This document shows positions 12,201 to 24,794 of a DNA stretch of 64,000 nucleotides, one piece after another. The stretch lies in contig NC_026504.1 in assembly GCF_000182925.2 (NCBI RefSeq), positions 3,658,001 through 3,722,000 on the forward strand, read 5' to 3'. The DNA is from Neurospora crassa OR74A. Lineage: Eukaryota > Ascomycota > Sordariomycetes > Sordariales > Sordariaceae. Each line of letters begins with the position of its first letter. Position 1 is the stretch's first letter. The notes under the pieces are model-generated. The model made no database searches. It was not told the DNA's origin and saw only the letters and a list, made by a program, of their open reading frames with translations. A program made the position numbers and the translations under genes.

Positions 12201-13258
12201 GCTTTGGCGCTAGGAGATAGGAGGTTGCGGAGGATGAGGCGGTATCGAGCTTCTTGATCGTTGGATGAAGAAGAGGAGTGCTCGAAATCAGCAAGGACGT
12301 TCCAGGATGCTATGCTTAGCAATTCTGGCGTCTTTGTCTCTTCCTCTCCCTTCCCAGCATCATCCCTCACCCAAACCCCCCTCTCCTCATCAAACCTCCA
12401 ATTCCTCTGCATCTCCTCCACATCCCTCTCCTCCCCCTCCCACCCCGCATCCATTTTCAAAGCCTCCTCCCAATCAACCGGATTCTCATGTATCGAACAT
12501 CCCACCTCCTCCCCCAAGTTTATCGTGCCCCAAACCTTCATCTTCCCCTTACTAGGACCATCGCTCTGATCCCTAACCAACACCCAAACCTGCTCAACCT
12601 CCCACTCCACCGTCGGCAGCAATCCCACTTTTTCCACCAGGAACTTGTGTGCTGAGGATCGGCTGTCTTCAGACTGGGCAATTGTCATGTGCGGTTTGTA
12701 TTCGCCTTCAACCTGCTGGTGGTATCCCAATTCCCCAAGTATTTCCGCTCTCAGTCTTGACAACGACGACGACGTGCTTGTGAGGTTAGTTTCGTCACAC
12801 CGATATATCGTATTATGCTTCTTCCTGTGCTCAAAAACCCCCACCCCATCCAACCTCACCCTCACTTTATCCTCCTCCTCAAACACAACCGGCCCCCCAC
12901 CTCCTCCTCCTCCTCCTCCTGGGTGGCATCGTCCGAACTGCTGCTGCTTCCCATCAGGCCCCCCCACCGTCCATGCCTGCGCCCCCTCATCCAGCTTTAT
13001 ACCCCTTGCCTCATTTCTTTTCCTCCTCCCCTCAAGAACCCCCCTCGGAGCCAACTCCATTGTATCTTGCAGATCTTCTGGCTCGACAAAGGGGTAGACG
13101 AGGTTGATGTGAGGTGGCCATTTAGTGTATGCTTTGTCGTAGAGGGAGCGAAGGGCATTGATCGGGGCCCAGAGATGGGGAGGGGGAATTATGGCGAGGG
13201 CTGTGTTGTGGGATGAGAGGGGGGGTGGTGTCCAGGGTGATTTTAATGAGGATGGTTT

Positions 13259-13296
<38 letters not shown>

Positions 13297-13339
13297 GAGG
13301 AGGAGAAGCGGGTTCTGGGGAGGGAACCGTGGACGCCAT
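9233..13339 (-). CDS. Four-domain RNA end-processing/repair-like protein: 2H phosphoesterase, EEP nuclease, nucleotidyltransferase, MJ1316 (1368 aa)
   Basis: One long exon starts at the first ATG (13339). Domains in order: (1) a poly-Ala/Pro head, then a 2H phosphoesterase with its two H-x-T/S-like motifs, HINLVYP (~76) and HMTIAQ (~216); (2) an endonuclease/exonuclease/phosphatase domain (~337-670) with SWNVLAD, LQEVT, GDFNLT (~516) and SDHWGV (~665); (3) a poly(A)-polymerase-type nucleotidyltransferase (~780-1080) with GSFALG, DIDV and the third carboxylate in KFDL; (4) a C-terminal MJ1316/DUF504 domain (~1288-1368) with DVMNRLRWD and IVYFKRR. 2H enzymes open or make 2',3'-cyclic or 2'-5' bonds. 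EEP enzymes cleave phosphodiester or phosphotyrosyl bonds, and MJ1316 is predicted to recognise cyclic RNA ends. Together they suggest RNA (possibly tRNA) end healing or tailing. All catalytic motifs look intact. The substrate is unknown. Confidence 0.85.
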
Positions 13340-13454
13340 GGTTTTCCTTTTCTCTTTCCAAGTTGTCGTAGGTGAGATGATTGTTGATTGATGCTTTGAT
13401 GGTTTGGTTTGCTTTGGTTCAGTCTGGGTGGTTTTGCTGATTGTTGTTGGCTTG

Positions 13455-13519
13455 CTGCAAGGAAAACACAACAGGGTAGACAAACAGGAAAGTATTTAGC
13501 TGCGAATGGATCTTTTTAC
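13455..13519 (-). other. Putative leader intron of the four-domain gene
   Basis: On the minus strand a GTAAAA donor at 13519, a GCTAAATAC branch-like site and a TTGCAG acceptor at 13455 define a 65-bp candidate intron. It lies 116 bases upstream of the ATG, so it would be untranslated. Confidence 0.5.
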
Positions 13520-13534
13520 TTATCCCGCAAGAAT

Positions 13535-13566
13535 GCTGACTGACTGACTGACTGATTGATTGACCG
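13535..13566. repeat. CTGA/ATTG tetranucleotide run
   Basis: An imperfect tandem run of CTGA units passes into GATT and GACC units. It is a simple repeat in non-coding DNA. Confidence 0.8.
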
Positions 13567-14619
13567 ACCAACTAAGCGAGGGAAATGCTGTTTATATCAA
13601 CAACAAAAATAAACAAGCACCATTTACTGTACTCGTATCCCGCTCTCAGCCACACTGGCCGTTTCATATCGTCGTTGGGCTTATGTCAAACCAATCCCCA
13701 TGATTTCCCGCTGACATCAATGCTGAAGCCCCGCAATGCTTACTTACTGCCCAACCTCTCCGTGAACATCACACAATTTGCCTCGGTTGAACTGTATAAT
13801 CACTACTCAACACCCACTTGATGGCTTGATCCACGCCGTTGCCGTTTCTGATTCACAATGATTGACTCTTTCGGCATTCATCGAATTTGGAAAAAGTTTG
13901 CAAATTTGCGAAACACAACCCATGTTGGATGGAGAATATATCCCTGGTCACGGCTGTCAGTCAGGCCGAGTGACTCACAAGCCACAACAACATGGTTCTG
14001 CCTTCCCCTGTAAGTGGGCTCATTGTCCACAATGGAAGCGACCTGGGCAAGGTCTCAGTCGGCGATGCATATATACTTACGAGGAGGCAATGGGCCTAGT
14101 CAAGTATCGTTTTCGTACCTACCGCAACAGCTCGTGTCTGAAAGGCAAAGTAGAGCAAACAAACACAAAGGCTTCCAAAATACTATTCGATATCCATTCA
14201 GTAAACACACGAGCTATGTACCTCTTCGCTTCTTTACAGCGGCACAACAAACATGCACAATAAAGCAACAACAACAATAACAAAAGCAACGCTGGACCAC
14301 GAACCACCAAATCAACAAACACACCAACAAATAGACGCAAAGTCTTTTGATTTTCCAAACCCCCCTCGACAGCTAAATACTATGCATATTAGATTATTCT
14401 AGACCAAAATTGATGATGTTCCCATAAGTATGTTAGAAGAAAAGTGAGAGAAAACTGATATGCCAAAAAAAAAAAGCAAGGGTGCGAGCGTGAGATGCTT
14501 TCCAAAAAGTCTTGTTCAAGTTCCTTCAATAACCCATTTCCCCCGTAAGTGTCGAGTTCGTAGTTCGTAGTTCATACGTATGAACGACATCAACGCATCA
14601 CAGCAACGGCAAACAGCAA

Positions 14620-17600
14620 CTACAGCTGGCCTGACAAGAGGGCTTCGGTAGCTGTTTTCACCATCGAGTTAGACATCATTCCTCACAAAAGTTGATCAAT
14701 GGGGGCAAGACAAAAATACATACCACTGTTAATGTAAGCCCTCTTCAAGTCCAGTGGGACGCCAAACCTCCTCTCAAGTTCCTGCTTGATTCCCTTCTTG
14801 GTAACCGTCATCAAGTCCGCCGTCCTCAAGATCTCGCGAATCTCCGCCAACAGCGCGTCATCGCTCGGCATACCCGCCATGTTGGTCATCTCCAGCTCCT
14901 GCTGAGAGGGAGTACGGCCCATAAACTGAGACCCGCTGAACTGGGAGTGGCGATTACCGGCCATTAACATGTCGGAGTTGGCGAAAGACATACGACTACC
15001 GTTGTTAACGGGCAGATGTGTCTTATCGCTGTAACCTCCGAGAGGGAAGCCGGTGGTCGAACCAGGGCGGCTAGCGTAGTTGTACCCGCCGCCATACTCG
15101 GACATGGCAACGTTGTAGGGGTTCTTGGTGGCGTATGAGAAGCCCGAGATTTCGGAGCGGATATCGTCGTTGTTGCCACCGTGAGAGGTCTGAGCTTCCC
15201 AGAGCTCAGCTTGGTACTCCTCCCACTTCTTCTTGGGGATGCTGGCGGGGTCGAACTTGCCCTCGTCCGAGATGACAATCTTCTGACCCGCTTCGCCAGC
15301 AACGACACGAGTGTTACCCCAGTTGAAGTCGTCCATGTGCCAGAAGGAGTAGAGAGGAAGGGCGAAACTGAAGACGGGAACGGCGATAACGTAGAGAACC
15401 ATCCAACCAATCATTTCCCACTTGCGACGCAGAGTGAAGATGATAGCTTGCAAACCGTAAATCGCACCAAGGAGAAGGAAGGCTGTCATGGGCACGACAG
15501 TCGCATTACGCGCCACCAAGACGATCAAGTAGACAATGTAGGCAATGGTGACGGGCTGAACAACCGTAGACAGCAAGTCGACAAACACGATGAATCTCAT
15601 GCTGAAGCAGCAGAAACCGCAAAGCTGGTTCAACGGGATGAGTTCGATCAAGTTGTGCACAGTAGAGTTGATCCAACGACGGCGTTGGGACAGGAAAACT
15701 TCCCACGTGTCAGGAGCAATAGTCCAGGCGTGGGCGGCGAAGATGTACTTGGTCTTATAGGACGAGTGGAACTTAAGAAGCAGTGTTGTCAGGTAACGAT
15801 CCTCACCAAGGTGAAGAAGGTTCTTCATGTGCAGAGTGTCGACACGAATGGTGGAATAAGCCTCAACGACCTCGCGACTGACGAACAGTGGCTTGCCAGA
15901 GTCGGCAGCGCGAATGCGGTACATGGAGAAACAGCCGGGAAGACAGGTGACGGAACCGAAGAGCGACTCGAAGGCCTTGGACAAATTGTGCGAGATGTAG
16001 TACTCGTAAACTTGGATCATGGTAACGAAGGAGGCCTTGGCGTTGGTCAGAGCAGTCTCGCCGCAGACAGCGATAAGACGGGTATCCTCCAGGAAGGCAG
16101 CAACGAAGCGCGTCGCCGAGTCGGGCGCCACCACGGTGTCGGCATCGATTTGCAGCATGTACTCGTAGAAGGTCGGATTCACGCCAATGATGTTGCGGAT
16201 CTGATGGTACATTTCCAACTCGAGCGGGCTCATCGGGAGGTTGTAGTGGACGCGGTTCAGGAAGCGCATCATGACCATCTGAGAGTCACGCTTGCCACGG
16301 TTACCGGGACGAGAGACCTCAGAAGGCTTGCCAACCTTGACGATAACCATGAAGGGAACGATGTGACCCTGCACCTCGTAAAGACCCGAGTAGACCTTGC
16401 CCATGTTGTGCTGCTTCTGGCCTTCACCGAGCGACTCGAAGCTGAGAGGCTCAGGATCAACCGTCTCCGCGACGCCCAGAATATCAAGTACAATGCGAGG
16501 AGTAGGCCTATCGTTACCCTGACCAATGATCATACCGTCACAGACAATAATAAGAAGCTTGCGCTTATCATCGTACTGCATGCGGGCGGCGGAATCGATG
16601 GCACGGCGCAGTGAGTCTTCGTCCTCAGTATAAGCCGGAACCATGCACATGATGAACTTATCGAGGTTCTCTGGCATATTCTTCTGGCCGAATTGCAGGG
16701 CAGCGAAGAACTTGAAGATGATGACAGTTGCCAAAAGAATCGAGATGGCCAAGACGAGATACGTGGAGAACTGACAGCGGGTCGAGTTACGAGTATCGAC
16801 GTCGCCAACATAAAAGAGGTTATCCAGACAGAGCTTCATATCTGCCTTCATGTTCGCGTCGAGATTCAAAGCCTCCCAGAGCTTACTGACATCCTCGCCG
16901 GCCCTTTGGGTGAAAAGATCAACGACAAGTGGGTCCATGAAGTTGACGGCATTGGGATCCGTGGGTTCGGGTTTCCCAGGAGCAGCGCGTTGGTGACGTC
17001 CGCCCTTGATGTACTGACTCATGTCATAAACACGGCCTTCGAGGATAGCAATCGATTGTGACTTGCCAGCGAGCTTCTTGACGTAGGGCGGCGAGTAACC
17101 AACGTTGCCAACCTTGTAGCCATTGCCCTTGAGGAAGATCATCTGCTCCGCAAACCAGTCAGGACGACTGTCATTGGTAAAGGCACGGAAATCATGGAAA
17201 TGCGCGTTCTTGTCCTGGCTGCTGATAACAGCGGCCGCGTTGGTGATGTTGTCTGACTTGTAGTCGAGAGTGACCGTGTCCGCAATCGTGCCTTTCACAC
17301 CGCGGCACAAAGCCGAAACCTGGACGGGGAAGAGGCCCGAAATGTCAAGACCAGCGTACTGTGTGAAGGACTTTGAATCCAGGCGAGGATAGTGGCGTGG
17401 CGCGAAGTCACCAATGTCGAAAACCTGACCGCGAATAGCCGCATAGGCAGGGTTCTTGCCCTTGCCGTCGTAGCTGGACAGCTCCGCGGGACTGTAAACG
17501 TGCTGCTTGGGGCAGATCAACATGGGAAAAACAACAATGAAGAAAGCGGCAAGCAAGCAGAAGAACCAGATGATGAAGTTGATGGCCACTTTTTCTCTCC

Positions 17601-20388
17601 AAGCCATGCGGACGTCCTTGCGCGGCATCTTGCCGAGGATGCGAATGGCGAAATCGGGAATGAACCAAGTCAAACAATAGGTCAAGAAGACCCAGCGCTT
17701 ACGGCTAGGCTTGTCCTTGTACACCTCAACCTCGGCCATATCCTTTTCATTGGCCTTTTCCGCCATCTGCTCACGGGTCTCAAATGTCTTGAACATGTCG
17801 CCCGCGCCGATAGCAGTGCCGGCCTCTGATCGTGCATCCACATCGTTGCTTCCAAAGTAGCCGGCCTTCTTGTCGTTGTACATCTGCGGTGTAGAGCTCG
17901 TCGAGGGCATCAGGCGCTCCTTTGGATCGCTGAACGGATCTGGTGTAGAACCATTATCTGATGGCAACCCCCCGTAACGGCCCGAGGTCGAAGTGTTCTC
18001 TCCAAGCTGTGCCAGTTCCATCCAGCATCGCTCGCTCAAGAAGACACCAGTAGCGCCGATGGCGACCTCGTTGCTTGGCCATCTCTTGTCCTCGACAACC
18101 ATCTCGACCTTTTCGCGTTCAGTTCCAACCAAAATGGTGTCGGCATCTGCCAAGCCCAGGAACTCACCAAACGGCAGGAACAAACTGAAATCAGCGGCGC
18201 GCAGGCGCTGGCTGATCTCGGCAATCCCGAACGTCTGGACCTGCGCCCTGACGCACTTGCTATCAAACTGGTTCGCAATACGCCGGTCGTTGGGCTTGAG
18301 ACAGAAGACGAAATAGCAATTTGTCCCTTGCGCAGTCAAGGCTGTCTTGACGTTTTCTAGCGCGGAGAGGAACTGAGCCGCGGCGCCTTGTTCCGATCCC
18401 TTGCTCGACTTCCTGCTGGGCTCTCCCGACTCGCTGACCTCGTCGATCGCGATATCCGGGTCTGCCTTCTCTCCCCGTAGGCGACGACCTGGAGCGGGGC
18501 GTCCTCGCTTCGATAGAACACTGGGTGTGCGCATCGGCTTAGAGCTGACTGAGGCTTGCATCACCGTGGTCTTCTCTTGCGGGTGGACAACCGTATGAAG
18601 AGCCTCTTGGCCGAAGAGGCGGATGACAAAGTTGCTCTTGCTGGAGTTGATGAGGTTCATGAGGTCACCAGAAATAACCTCACCATTCTCCTCCACCAAG
18701 CCCTTGATAGGGTAGTCGACCTCACCAGCGAAGTGCTTGACCGTGAATGTCGCGGCGGTGTTTTCGGTAAAGAAGTTGCTGCCAGGCAACTTTGCAGTCG
18801 CCGAGCCCACCTCGATAGCGGGGTTCTTGCCCTCAAAGCGCTTGCGCAGACTCTCGAGAAGTTGCATATCAGTGCGATGACGGCGCGTTTGGTCATCCAA
18901 GATGCTAAGGAGACCATTCCCAGGCTTCAGCAATCCCTTCACGGCATCCGAATTATCAAAGTAGCTCGTCGCGGGGACAGTAACCTCCTCCAGCTCGAGC
19001 AGCTCGGCCTTGCGGTCGAAGAAGGTCTGCAGAGTCAAGTTGTACATGGACTCGGCAGCAGCATTGTTGAGCAGCTGATCAAGGGTCGAGCCTGTAGAAG
19101 ACTGCTGCTGGAAGCCGGGGAAATCGATAATGGAAACAGTGTTGGAGATGGCATCCTCAGCGGCGCACAGCTTCTGGTTGATGTTCTCGATAATGTAAGC
19201 GACGAGTAGCGAGTACAAGGTCCGCGCCAACTCATCGGCGTTCTCACGAGCACCCGCAGGATCCAACATGACCGTGACCCTTTCCTTGTGGATCATCTTG
19301 GTCTTGTAACCCAACGTTGTCTGGAGGTCCTGGACGCCAACACCGAGGAAAGCAGCGACAATGGCCAAAACATCCTTGTTCTTGACGGCAGTAACCATCT
19401 GGCCACCCTCATGGGAGAAGCCACCACTGTCATCGCCAGTAGCGGAAGTGCTCGATGTTGTCTCGAATTCGAGCTGGCCAATATGGAGGATGGCGGCCAA
19501 AATCTGGCAGATCTCGGCAATCTCGGTCCTGGGAAACTCGAGCTTCCTCAAGGCCGTCTTGAAAAGCTGAAATCCCTCGGCGTCGTTGATGCCAACCTTG
19601 AGCTGCGTGGGGTGACCCAGATACTTCCACCGCTTACCCCCTGTGGTACCTTCCTCAAATCCCAAATGGGCCTTTTCCGCGGGACTTGTACCAGCCAGGA
19701 GGTAGTACAGCACGTGGAAGTTGCGTTCTCCCGTTGGCACAGCCGCTATCCTACTCCTTTCCAGACGATGATCCAACAACTTGGCACCGATGAGCTGTGG
19801 GCTGGTGGTGGATGCTGTGTCATATTGCAACTCGAAAAAGAGACCGGCCTTGGAGGCCGTCGGCGTTGTGGCTGTCTTGGTGGTAGTGAGCGTGTCAAAG
19901 ACATATGCGGCCAGGGACACCTTGTTGGAAAGGGGAGTTGAAGACTTGTTGAGGAGTGCGGTCAGGACATGCGCACGAATGGTCGTCTTTCCCGAGCCCG
20001 ATTCACCCCTATTGTCTCAGCCGTTAGTAACGAGGTCACGCCGCAAGGTATGACAAAAGCAAAAAGACAACACAACATACAAGAAGAGCACGGCCTGGTT
20101 CTCTGACCGATGACCGAGACGGATGTAGGCCCTCTCGGCCATGTCCTCGGCACCGCCCATGGCGGAAGACTCTCGCGTGCCATCTCCTTTCGTGGAGCTA
20201 GTGTATGTGTTGATGGAAACGAGTGCGTGGGATGAAAGTCGGGAAATCGGTAGCGAGACGTGGAATCGACTGGCCAGGTGAGCCGTCAAGTGTGTATCCG
20301 ACTGAAGATGGGTTGGCAGCGAAGGTAACGAAGGTTGGGTATGGGCCCCTCCACCCGTCCCCCCTACGGGAGGAAGGTTGAGCGCCAT
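14620..20388 (-). CDS. chs-5: Class V chitin synthase with myosin-motor-like head (1874 aa)
   Basis: This enzyme adds GlcNAc from UDP-GlcNAc to chitin at the plasma membrane of hyphal tips and septa. Exons are 20081-20388, 14724-20008 and 14620-14651; the introns are 72 bp each and phases close. Splicing restores the P-loop GESGSGKTT (~104-112) and gives a final 11-codon exon ending in ALLSGQL. Order: degenerate myosin head (~1-600, switch-II-like DFPGFQ ~398), membrane segment (~911-936), cytochrome-b5-like domain (~955-1020), chitin synthase core with VPAYTED (~1225), QIDADT (~1388), EDRYLT (~1503) and QRRRW (~1543), membrane spans, and a DEK_C-like tail (~1820-1863). The canonical switch I (SSRFGK) is replaced by a SKAG-type sequence, so ATPase activity is doubtful. 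The gene is divergent from a class VII synthase. Length and architecture fit the class V family well. Confidence 0.95.
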
Positions 20389-20997
20389 GATGAACGCGCT
20401 GCTGGGGGACTAGTAGTATGTATAATACTCGATATGTCTATAGGACCTCTAGGTCGTTTGGTGAGAGGTGTACAGCGTCCAAGTCGTCGGCGTCTGGGAA
20501 GTGTTGAAGTTTGCTGTCAAGTCGTCGAGGGAAGGTTGACAATGGTGTGATTGGGAAGCTGTCGTCCGATGCCAATCAGATGAACAACCTGCCTCAGCGA
20601 AATAGGCGACGGGCTAGGTGTGTATACAGGACGAAACAGTGACGACAGTGAGGCAAAACGAGAGACCAGATGCGACAATGGTAAACGAGCGTTAGAGAGG
20701 AGAGAAAAGATAGAACAACAAGGCTACTAAGCAGGCGTTCCTTGGAAACGCTCGAGGCCTGTTCCGAACCTTCCTGTGATCCCCAGCAAAAGAGGGAAGT
20801 GTGTAGTGTACAGCGATGGATGCCGTGGCTAGGAACAAAACGGTGGGTAGGCAGGTAGTAGGTTCACACCGGCAGCGTCGCCTGCTGTCTGATGGAGGCT
20901 AGGTATGGAGCTGGTTGACTGGGGAAAGGGGATTCCAATGTTTTCTCTCAGGCCGGCGCTACGGCGGTCTGCAAGGGCCAGAGCTGCAATTCGGATC
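20389..20997 (-). promoter_or_regulatory. Probable long ATG-free 5' leader of chs-5
   Basis: Reading on the minus strand there is no ATG for 609 bases upstream of the chs-5 start codon; the next CAT on the plus strand ends at 21,000. By chance about ten would be expected in this length. This suggests selection against upstream starts in a long transcribed leader. Confidence 0.5.
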
Positions 20998-23900
20998 CAT
21001 ACGAAGTGCCTGCGCCCGTCCAGCATGTGATTGGTCAGCACAAGGTACGGGCTTCTCCACGCCCAGAACTGAAGCCAGTGCGTGATTCAAGATGCCTATC
21101 CATCCATCCATCTTCAAAATTCTGAACAAGGGAACAAGGCGAAGAAATGCAAAGGCTTCAACTTGTTCCACTTCAGCCTCCATGGGCTGCCTGCCCTTTT
21201 GATGCGGGAGCACATCTTTTCGATCGGATACACCTCCAGATTTTGGGTCAGGCCGGTCTGTGTTGTCCTGACTCTTGGGACGAACTGGTGATCCTCTTTG
21301 GGAGCCCTGTCGAACGGTTCCAGAATCACGCCGGTGTATATAGGTACGTACCACAGCTGGATTTTCTCTTCTTCAGGGGCACTTTGACCCGGCTTGATTC
21401 TCTTTTGCCCGTTCTTCGCCCATTGCGGTCAGCAACCAGGAGCCCCCCCGGAGCGGATGGACGCCCTATGACCGCATTGCTCGATTGGATTTCGGAAGTC
21501 GAGGGCCCATGCCCGCGGTAATAAGCATACGATAGTGTGTGCGCCTGGCTGGGGGATAGAAACACTAAAAATTGATTGACATGCTTTGTCCTTTCAGCCG
21601 CCTACATATGCTGTTATTCGGCTGCTATGCTAATATCGCATTTACCTGCATTGTGCATTGTCTCACTCCCACTGGCTATTCTCCACTGTTGATGCCAAGG
21701 ACATTATTCTGTTGGTTCGTTGGTTTCTGCAAGCCCCATTCTACGCTACCTTGACGAACGTGGTCGGTGTCAGACTGTCAGGGACCGCCGGACCAGGCCC
21801 CTTGGAATATTTTTCACGTCTTCTTTTCTTCTCCAGGTTCGTTGCCAAATGGTTCACTGACTAGAGCCATTGTACCTGAAGGTGTCGCGGATGAATATTG
21901 CTTGTCTTGTGAGGTGTCCCGGCAAGATCTGTGGGGTGGCGTGCCCTTGGGAATACGAGAGTTGGGGAACAATGGGGTGGATTTGGTGGCCCCGGCCTGG
22001 TGCTGGCTTTGCGCTGCAAGTCTCCTCGTATGAATTGGAAATAGTCGCGTACAACACGTGCTGGCGGTACCACCTCGTAGGGTTTGTGCGGTGCACCGTC
22101 TGCCGGTGTGCCGTAGTCCGGCGTAGTCGGTAAGTATGACGCCTTTTGGAGTCTCGCTTTTTTGTTAGTGTCGAGCCTCGGAAATTGGGTGGACGATGCG
22201 GTGACCAATTTTCAGCTTCCAACGCGAGAGGTGAAGACGGAATGAAATTGGTTTCGTTGGCTCGACATCTCTGCGAAGAACTGATGAAAACTGTGTACAA
22301 CCTCAAGGTATGAGCATGGGATCCGTTTGCTTGAAGAAGAAGAGCCCAGAACAGAAGCGCGAAGAATTTCCACTTGGAGTTTCCCGTCAATGCTGGCAGC
22401 TCCAGGTGAGGTGCCTGGATCCCCGCCAAAGACCCCGCCATTACTGCAGGAGCGTTCGGGCGCTTTGCCAGGAGGATGTCCGCCATTTTAGGAACAGGAA
22501 GGAGCGCGGTTGTTCATCGCGCCTCCGCAGACCTCCACCAAAATCTGCCAAAATATAGGTTGAGTTTAGTTTGCCCTAGTGTGCAGCGGTAAGACGAGTT
22601 CATCCGCTTTCCTTTGATCATGCCCCTGAATACATTCCCGCTCTAGGCACGTTTAAATCGGCGTTGATGCACATGACCTGATGTCGGTTCCGATATTTTC
22701 GTGGGGCGCATTCGATGTACATTACCTCTACAGCCCATCAGGATTGCATATATGGAATCCCCATCAACCTAACCACCAAATGACCAGGGCCGTATATTCG
22801 ATTTGTACTAGTATATGTAAAACATCTAAACCCTTGGTGATGGCTTCGTGTTTCCACTTTCCAAAAAGACCAAAGGCAACGTCAACACGAAGGGCCGTTT
22901 GATGCCGGCCGTCCAACAACGTTTTTGCCCATGTTTCTTCCCCAATACTAGAGCTTGACAATGCAACGCGGCGCAGGCAAAAAGGGGTCGGCAAAAGGAG
23001 GACAACAGACAACTAAAAAAAGAAAACTACCCGGTTGGAGGTGGCACATGGAGTGTGGAGCAGCCCCCTTTGAGCGTCTCTTTTTTTCGCCGCATCTGCC
23101 TTGGCTGCCAAGGACGATATCTTTCCATCATTAGGTCACTACTGAGACAATTCACTGTATCGAGGCCTCCCGTCTGCTCGATGCCAGTCATAAGAGCGAG
23201 ACGGCACGCAATTATATACACCACGTACCAAGGCAGCGGAACATGTCTCATTATCATGCCCGGTTTTTGGGTTAATTGCCGACTGGATTCCAAGAATGTG
23301 CAAGTGTCCCATCGTCACCTTTGACGTGTATTTTATTGTGCTTGTCGTCAATTTAATTGTCGATAGTTCTTGATGGCTGTCCACTTCCTAGAGGTTGCGA
23401 GGCGGGAGGGTTTTGTTGCACACATTCGCGGACCGCTGCGTCGGGCGCTGAGGTGGTTGAACAAAGTCGAACGCACGGGACGGGAATGTTTGTAAAATGT
23501 CGCTGATGTTCGGACAAGACACGAGATACCCCTCCAGCCCTTTTTCGTGTTCAGACTCTCGAGACCCAATGGAACTATGTATCCGTACGTCCAGTGCCTA
23601 TGTAGTCTAGTTTATGTAACATGCAACAATTAGTGTATAACGCCCGGGCGGGCTCGTGCTCGTGCTCGTGGTAGGGCGGCTGTGAATAAGCTTTTCTTGA
23701 ATTCTCTAGCCAGTCATGGGCGTGGACCCTACTTTTAGACGTCAATTTGCAGCGAATAATGCCATTCCCAATGCGAGGTTCTCAGCTCGGCCTTTGCTTG
23801 AGGATGTGCACCATCATCTATCCACACGCAATGACCGCAGACGGTGGGGCCCAAGTCTTGCAGTTATGCACGTAGTTGGTGTTGTGAGGGCTCGTATCCG

Positions 23901-24794
23901 ATTGTCATCCAGCATCCCGTGGCCGTCCGGCACTCCGCCGAACGGGAGACCCGTACCAACGCAGTGCGCCGCTGTAAGCGAACGAGAATCCAAAGGCGAG
24001 AATCTCATTTGACCATCGTCTTTCCAAGCAGGCTTTGGGGTCGATCGAGTCTGGCCATCTCACACTCGACCAGCATTCCCTTCTTCAGCACAAAGTAAAA
24101 AATCAGGTGGATGCGGTACAGGGCCTCAAGGCTCAACGGGGGGGGATCCAATCATTGAGGCGAAAAATGGTCGCGGATCCTGGCATGAAAATCACTGGAA
24201 AAGGGAACGACGGAGTTCCATAAACAGGCCTGATACACCCGATACAACCAAACTGAAGCAGTGCAACAGCGCCTCACAAAGGAGCAAGGCTCTGGAAACG
24301 TAGCAGGATGTTTTGAAATGCACACATGGACTGATGACACCAAGAACGAGAAGCTCATTGTGGCACCGCAGGAAGGCGGTCGGCAAAAGCGGAAATAGGG
24401 ACAACTGAAGTTTAACAATCAAAGATCGCATAATTGCATTTTTCATCAGTAAGCCCCCTTCCCTCTTGGCGGACAGGGGACAATCTCGCTGGTAATTGCG
24501 TTCCAGATCGACGTACCCAAACCGGGCCGGGGTGATTGTCGCGGGCGCTCCGTACATCATGGGCATCCTGCCTCCACTTGTGAGTGAATTGGGACTGGTG
24601 TATTTTTACAGCAAGTGTTGTGAACCGCCGTACGGACACAATTCTCCACCCCCCCACGGAGTTCTGTTGTTGCTCTCTTCGCGATCCCCTGCGAATGTGG
24701 TGATTTTTTTCCAGGCTTCTCCAGTGGGTAATGGGGTCACCTACGAGCAGCCCCAGCAGCAACAGGTAGCAAATGGAAATCCATTCATTCCATG

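Larger units (their letters stand above)
13340..14619. promoter_or_regulatory. Promoter/leader of the four-domain gene and 3' flank of chs-5
   Basis: No coding sequence is supported here. The right part (14,240-14,619) is A/C-rich and should hold the chs-5 3' untranslated region and polyadenylation signals. The left part is the upstream region of the four-domain protein and includes a CTGA/ATTG tetranucleotide run (13,535-13,566) and a candidate leader intron. Confidence 0.5.

Noticed and set aside
15181-16614. 477-codon plus-strand frame inside the chs-5 region
   Set aside because: It is antisense to the catalytic core of the chitin synthase, lacks any domain, and is the expected mirror of GC3-biased codons.
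21854-22486. 210-codon minus-strand frame in the chitin synthase intergenic region
   Set aside because: It has an ATG but no recognisable domain, an overlapping competing frame, and unremarkable composition. It could be a lineage-specific gene, but sequence alone does not support it.
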